The position numbers were made by a program, and so were the translations under genes. From Lachnospiraceae bacterium UBA3820 (lineage in GTDB: Bacteria > Bacillota > Clostridia > Lachnospirales > Lachnospiraceae): 18,195 nucleotides of DNA. Numbering within the stretch: the first letter of the stretch is position 1; the number at the start of each line of letters is the position of its first letter. The notes under the pieces were generated by a model that was not told the origin of the DNA, made no database searches, and was given only the letters and a program-made list of their open reading frames with translations. Below, piece by piece: positions 14,317 through 18,195 of this stretch. The stretch lies in the NCBI GenBank assembly GCA_002369325.1, contig DFDU01000102.1, positions 1-18,195 of the forward strand, given 5' to 3'.

Positions 14317-14427
14317 GGGCGGATACACATGATATACATAGGCAGTATAAAAGACAGGGTACATATCAATTATGTCTGTTATTGTACCCTGTCTTTTATA
14401 CTGTCTGTATGTTATGTGTATCCGCCC
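14317..14427. repeat. 111-bp hairpin element downstream of glgP
   Basis: The arms 14317-14362 and 14384-14427 form a perfect 14-bp outer helix (from GGGCGGATACACAT), an imperfect middle of about 10-12 nt and a perfect 20-bp inner helix (14343-14362 with 14384-14403), closed by a 21-nt loop. It begins 24 bp past the glgP stop codon. A hairpin this stable could stop polymerase or protect the 3' end of the glgP message, but no T-tract follows on either strand, so it is not a standard terminator. It shares no evident sequence with the neighbouring 206-bp repeat. Confidence 0.85.
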
Positions 14428-14451
14428 ACCATTGTGTGCAAAACACGTATA

Positions 14452-16902
14452 TTACAGCTTGACTTCTACCTTTTCGAGCTTCCAGATTTCCTGTGCATAC
14501 TCTTCGATAGTTCTGTCTGATGAGAACTTACCTGCGCATGCAGTGTTTAAGATAGCCATCTTAGCCCAGTTACTCTTATCCTTGTATGCCATATTAACCC
14601 TCTGCTGAGCTTCCTTGTAAGAATCAAAATCCTTTAATGTAAAGTAAACATCTTTCTGGATAAGAGAATCATATAAAGGTCTGAATAATTCTTTGTCGTT
14701 CTTTGAATAAGTTCCGTCGATAAGCTGGTCAAGAACCTTCTTTACATCAGGATTTGAGTTATAAACATCAAGCGGATGATAACCACCCTCGCGCTCGTAT
14801 CTCATAACCTCTTCTGCTGATAAACCGAAGATAAATGCATTCTCTGCACCAACCTCTTCAACTATCTCAACATTAGCACCGTCCATTGTACCGAGAGTAG
14901 GTGCACCGTTTAACATAAACTTCATGTTACCTGTACCTGAAGCCTCTCTTGAAGCTGTTGAAATCTGCTCTGAAACATCCGCTGCCGCAAATATAATCTC
15001 GCCGTTTGAAACTCTGTAGTTCTCGATGAATACAACCTTAATCTTTCCGTTGATATCCTTATCATTATTGATAACATCAGCAACGGAATTGATAAGCTTG
15101 ATAGTAAGCTTGGCTGTCTTGTAACCTGCTGCCGCCTTTGCACCAAAGATAAATGTTGTTGGCTCAAAGTCCATCTTCGGATTAGCCTTTAACTGATTGT
15201 AAAGGTACATAATATGAAGGATGTTAAGCTGCTGTCTCTTATACTCATGAAGTCTCTTAACCTGAACATCGAAGATAGAATTAGGATCTACTTCAATTCC
15301 ATTATGCTCCTTGATGTACTCTGCAAGACGAACCTTATTCTTATACTTAATATCCATGAATTCTTTCTGTGACTTCTTCTCGGTTGCACACTTCTTGATC
15401 TTTGAAATCTGGCTTAAGTCAGTAATCCAACCGTCACCGATTTTCTTTGTTACCCAATCTGCAAGAAGCGGATTACCATGGAGAAGGAATCTTCTTTGAG
15501 TTATACCGTTAGTCTTATTGTTAAACTGCTCAGGTCTCATCTCATAGAAATCTTTAAGCTCTCTCTTCTTAAGAATCTCAGTATGAAGCTTTGCAACGCC
15601 ATTTACAGAGTAGCTGCCTGCTATTGCAAGGTGAGCCATCTTTACCTGACCATCATAAAGGATAGCCATACTCTTAATCTTTTCTTCATTTCCAGGATAC
15701 TTTGAAGCGATAAGAGCCATATATCTTCTGTTAATCTCATCAACTATCTGATAGATTCTCGGCAGAAGTCTCTGGAATAAGTCGATAGGCCACTTCTCAA
15801 GAGCCTCAGCCATAATTGTGTGGTTTGTATAAGCACATGTTCTGCAAGTGATATCCCATGCCTCGTCCCACTCAAGACCTTCTTCATCTACAAGTATTCT
15901 CATAAGCTCTGCAACAGCTACTGTAGGATGAGTATCATTCATCTGGAAAGTAACCTTTTCAGGAAGCTTTCTTATATCATCATTGTTCTCCTTAAACTTA
16001 AGGATTGCTCTTTGTACTGAAGCTGAGATAAAGAAATACTGCTGCTTTAATCTAAGCTCCTTACCTGAATAATGGTTGTCATTAGGATAAAGCACCTCAA
16101 CAAGAGTTCTTGCAAGGTTAGCCTCCTCAACCGCATTCTGGTATTCACCCTTATCAAATGAATCAAGGTTGAATTCCTGAGCTGCCTCTGCATCCCAGAT
16201 TCTAAGTGTATTTACAACATTGTTACCATATCCGATTACAGGCATATCGTAAGGAATTGCACGGATTAACTGATAACCGTCCTGAACATATACGTTCTTT
16301 CCGTTCTTGTTTTCAACTCTTACATAACCGCCGAACTTGATATCAACCGCATACTCCGAACGCTTGATTTCGAACGGATTGCCTTCCTTAAGCCAGTCAT
16401 CCGGCTTCTCAATCTGATAACCGTCTTCAATAGCCTGCTTAAACATACCGTAACGATATCTGATACCGCATCCGTAAGCAGGATAGTTAAGTGTAGCAAG
16501 AGAATCGAGGAAACATGCTGCAAGTCTTCCAAGACCACCGTTACCAAGTGCCGCATCCGGTTCCTCATCCTCTATACAGTTAAGGTCAAATCCGAGTTCA
16601 TCCAAAGCTTCCTTTACCTGATCATAAAAAGTAAGGTTTATAAGATTGTTACCAAGAGCTCTACCCATCAAAAACTCCATAGACATATAATAAACCGTCT
16701 TAACATTTTTCTTGGAGTACTCTTTCTGAGTTGCTATCCATCTGTCAATGATATCACCCTTGATTGCATATGCAACTGCCTGGAATATCATCTGAGGTGT
16801 CGCTTCATCTATAGTCTTTCTATAGAGTATTCTGACATTGTTAATTACCTCTTTCTTAAATTCTTCCTTGTCAAATTCTGCTATCTTCTTACTTGCTGCC
16901 AT
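14452..16902 (-). CDS. glgP: Glycogen/starch/maltodextrin phosphorylase
   Basis: The enzyme releases glucose-1-phosphate from the ends of alpha-1,4-glucans, using pyridoxal phosphate, in cytoplasmic glycogen breakdown. The 816-residue length is typical of the GlgP/MalP family (GT35). Clear signatures are YYMSMEFLMGRALGNNL (71-87), EPDAALGNGGLGRLAACFLDSL at 114-135, MNDTHPTVAVAELMR (321-335), TNGITQRRFLLHGNPLL (464-480), VQVKRLHEYKRQQLN (546-560) and the cofactor site EASGTGNMKFMLNGAP (653-668), in which Lys661 binds pyridoxal phosphate. All conserved blocks are intact. The start is ATG 16902 with GGAGG six bases upstream. It follows ileS by 40 bp with no clear terminator or promoter between, so read-through from ileS is possible. 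Downstream it ends in a large hairpin element. Natural substrate (glycogen or maltodextrin) cannot be told from sequence. Confidence 0.97.
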   Translation of the reverse strand: MAASKKIAEFDKEEFKKEVINNVRILYRKTIDEATPQMIFQAVAYAIKGDIIDRWIATQKEYSKKNVKTVYYMSMEFLMGRALGNNLINLTFYDQVKEALDELGFDLNCIEDEEPDAALGNGGLGRLAACFLDSLATLNYPAYGCGIRYRYGMFKQAIEDGYQIEKPDDWLKEGNPFEIKRSEYAVDIKFGGYVRVENKNGKNVYVQDGYQLIRAIPYDMPVIGYGNNVVNTLRIWDAEAAQEFNLDSFDKGEYQNAVEEANLARTLVEVLYPNDNHYSGKELRLKQQYFFISASVQRAILKFKENNDDIRKLPEKVTFQMNDTHPTVAVAELMRILVDEEGLEWDEAWDITCRTCAYTNHTIMAEALEKWPIDLFQRLLPRIYQIVDEINRRYMALIASKYPGNEEKIKSMAILYDGQVKMAHLAIAGSYSVNGVAKLHTEILKKRELKDFYEMRPEQFNNKTNGITQRRFLLHGNPLLADWVTKKIGDGWITDLSQISKIKKCATEKKSQKEFMDIKYKNKVRLAEYIKEHNGIEVDPNSIFDVQVKRLHEYKRQQLNILHIMYLYNQLKANPKMDFEPTTFIFGAKAAAGYKTAKLTIKLINSVADVINNDKDINGKIKVVFIENYRVSNGEIIFAAADVSEQISTASREASGTGNMKFMLNGAPTLGTMDGANVEIVEEVGAENAFIFGLSAEEVMRYEREGGYHPLDVYNSNPDVKKVLDQLIDGTYSKNDKELFRPLYDSLIQKDVYFTLKDFDSYKEAQQRVNMAYKDKSNWAKMAILNTACAGKFSSDRTIEEYAQEIWKLEKVEVKL

Positions 16903-16942
16903 ATATATCCTCCTTTATAACATCCTGCCTTACGGCCTGATT

Positions 16943-18195
16943 TTATTTCATAACTTCTACACCGAAGTTAACTTTCTCTCCATTTATGCTCCAGTCCTTA
17001 ACAACGCCTGCCGTCTTACCGAACTCAAACTCATTTGCAAGAACGACATTTTTGATTGCCTCTTCATTATTCTTAATGATTTCGGTAATCTTGTCATTTC
17101 CTTCCACATAAAGTCGTATCTTATCGGTAACATCAAAGTCGGCATCCTTACGCATTGTCTGAACCTTGGAAATGATTTCTCTTACAAATCCTTCCTCTAT
17201 AAGCTCAGGAGTAAGTGTAGTGTCAAGAACGACTGTTACATAATTATCACCGTCAGTTACATAACCCTCCATCTGAGCAATATCTATAAGCAGGTCTTCC
17301 TCAGCAAGTGAGATTTCAGTACCGTTTACTTCAAACTTAATTGCTCCGTTTGCCTTAAGGTCTGCCATAGCAGCATTGCCATCAACATTTGAAAGATACT
17401 CTTTTATGCCACCGAGCTGTTTGCCGTACTTTGGTCCGACAGTCTTAAGCTGTGGCTTGAAGTTGTAGCTTGAGAACTCGGATACATCCTCCTTAAACTC
17501 AGCATTCTTAACATTGAGCTCTTCCTTGATGATATCTACAAAGTAGCTTGAAAGCTCCTTCTTAGCCTTAATATACATATTTCCGATAGGCTGACGGCTC
17601 TTGATATTAGCTGTATTTCTTGCCGCACGACCAAATACAACAACCTTAAGTACTTCATCCATGCTTGCTTCAAGCTCTTCATCTATGAAGTCTGCATTTA
17701 CTTCAGGGAAGTCGCAAAGATGAATGGACATAGGTGCAGTCTTGTCAAAATTCACAACAAGGTTCTGATATATATCCTCTGTAATAAACGGTACCATAGG
17801 GGCTGCTGCCTTACAAAGCGTAACAAGTGCAGTATAAAGAGTCATATACGCATTTATCTTATCCTGTGGCATATCCTTTGCCCAATAACGCTCACGGCAA
17901 CGTCTTACATACCAGTTACTCAAATCATCAACAAATTCCGAAAGAGCCTTGGTTGCCTCAGGTATCTTATAAGCACCGAGACTGTCATCAACGATCTTAA
18001 CCATAGAGTTAAGCTTTGATAAAAGCCACTTATCCATTACGGAAAGCTTATCATACTCCAGGCTGTATTTTGTAGGATCAAACTGGTCTATCTCTGCATA
18101 AAGTACATAGAATGCATATGTGTTCCAGAGGGTTCCCATGAACTTTCTCTGTCCCTCTACTATAGCATCCTCATGGAATCTGTTAGGAAGCCATG
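16943..18195 (-). CDS. ileS: Isoleucyl-tRNA synthetase, C-terminal part (cut by window edge)
   Basis: IleS charges tRNA-Ile with isoleucine. The 416 residues in the window begin inside WLPNRFHEDAIVEGQRKFMG and continue LWNTYAFYVLYAEIDQF, just after the catalytic core; the KMSKS loop lies beyond the window. An anticodon-binding domain follows, with DKWLLSKLNSMVKIVDDSL, DLSNWYVRRCRERYW and AAPMVPFITEDIYQNL. The long C-terminal extension has ARNTANIKSRQPIGNMYI, ELNVKNAEF, FKPQLKTVGPKYGK and LTPELIEEGFVREIISKVQ, characteristic of the long type 2 (eukaryote-like) IleS rather than the shorter type 1 with a zinc finger. Type 2 enzymes are often less sensitive to mupirocin. The internal ATG at 18139 is not the start: the frame continues unbroken to the window edge. 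Any T-box leader would be outside the window. Confidence 0.96.
   Translation of the reverse strand, partial: WLPNRFHEDAIVEGQRKFMGTLWNTYAFYVLYAEIDQFDPTKYSLEYDKLSVMDKWLLSKLNSMVKIVDDSLGAYKIPEATKALSEFVDDLSNWYVRRCRERYWAKDMPQDKINAYMTLYTALVTLCKAAAPMVPFITEDIYQNLVVNFDKTAPMSIHLCDFPEVNADFIDEELEASMDEVLKVVVFGRAARNTANIKSRQPIGNMYIKAKKELSSYFVDIIKEELNVKNAEFKEDVSEFSSYNFKPQLKTVGPKYGKQLGGIKEYLSNVDGNAAMADLKANGAIKFEVNGTEISLAEEDLLIDIAQMEGYVTDGDNYVTVVLDTTLTPELIEEGFVREIISKVQTMRKDADFDVTDKIRLYVEGNDKITEIIKNNEEAIKNVVLANEFEFGKTAGVVKDWSINGEKVNFGVEVMK

Noticed and set aside
14085..14427. CRISPR array or riboswitch reading of the gap
   Set aside because: The repeats are inverted, not direct and regularly spaced, and I see no c-di-GMP (GEMM) or other known riboswitch core.
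14329..14608. Plus-strand open frames across the hairpin element and the end of glgP
   Set aside because: They are composed of the palindrome and the antisense of a conserved glgP end; no start signals are seen.
16903..16942. Short GCC-GTAA-GGC hairpin between ileS and glgP as a terminator
   Set aside because: Only three paired bases and no T-tract; the gap is just 40 bp and co-transcription is more likely.

Overview
The window looks like a chromosomal segment of an AT-rich, Gram-positive anaerobe of the Clostridia, most likely Lachnospiraceae. The grounds are purine-rich ribosome binding sites (GGAGG and AAGGGG types), a long-tailed type 2 isoleucyl-tRNA synthetase, a clostridial-style GlgP, a type IV pilus PilT, a remnant SpoIID/SpoIIQ-like pair and no sign of an outer membrane. 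The family is an inference from sequence character, not a database match. All twelve protein-coding genes I support are on the minus strand, so the window reads from high to low coordinates.

Region A (about 14450-18195) is housekeeping: the C-terminal part of ileS, then glgP 40 bp downstream. Region B (14018-14451) has no gene. It holds two large unrelated imperfect inverted repeats, 14085-14290 and 14317-14427, and a good sigma-A-type promoter whose -35 box lies in the end of the first. Region C (10606-14017) runs membrane HD-GYP phosphodiesterase, small lipoprotein, shortened SpoIID-like protein and degenerate M23 (SpoIIQ-like) protein, closed by a hairpin terminator at 10606-10671.

Region D (1-10515) is the most interesting part. 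It starts from a near-consensus promoter (10486-10515) and seems to be one signalling operon: membrane-anchored FecR-domain protein, 1252-residue secreted beta-solenoid/Ig-like protein, cNMP-binding PP2C phosphatase, CHASE2 class III adenylate cyclase, RsbW-like kinase, STAS antagonist, GGDEF diguanylate cyclase and PilT. Read as a pathway, an extracellular signal would act on the CHASE2 cyclase; the cyclic nucleotide would act on the phosphatase; the phosphatase and kinase would oppose each other on the STAS protein; and the output would be c-di-GMP and pilus retraction. No sigma factor is present in the window, so the partner switch may act on the diguanylate cyclase instead. The gene content and motifs are seen in the sequence; the wiring is inference. 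The HD-GYP enzyme of region C would oppose the GGDEF enzyme of region D.
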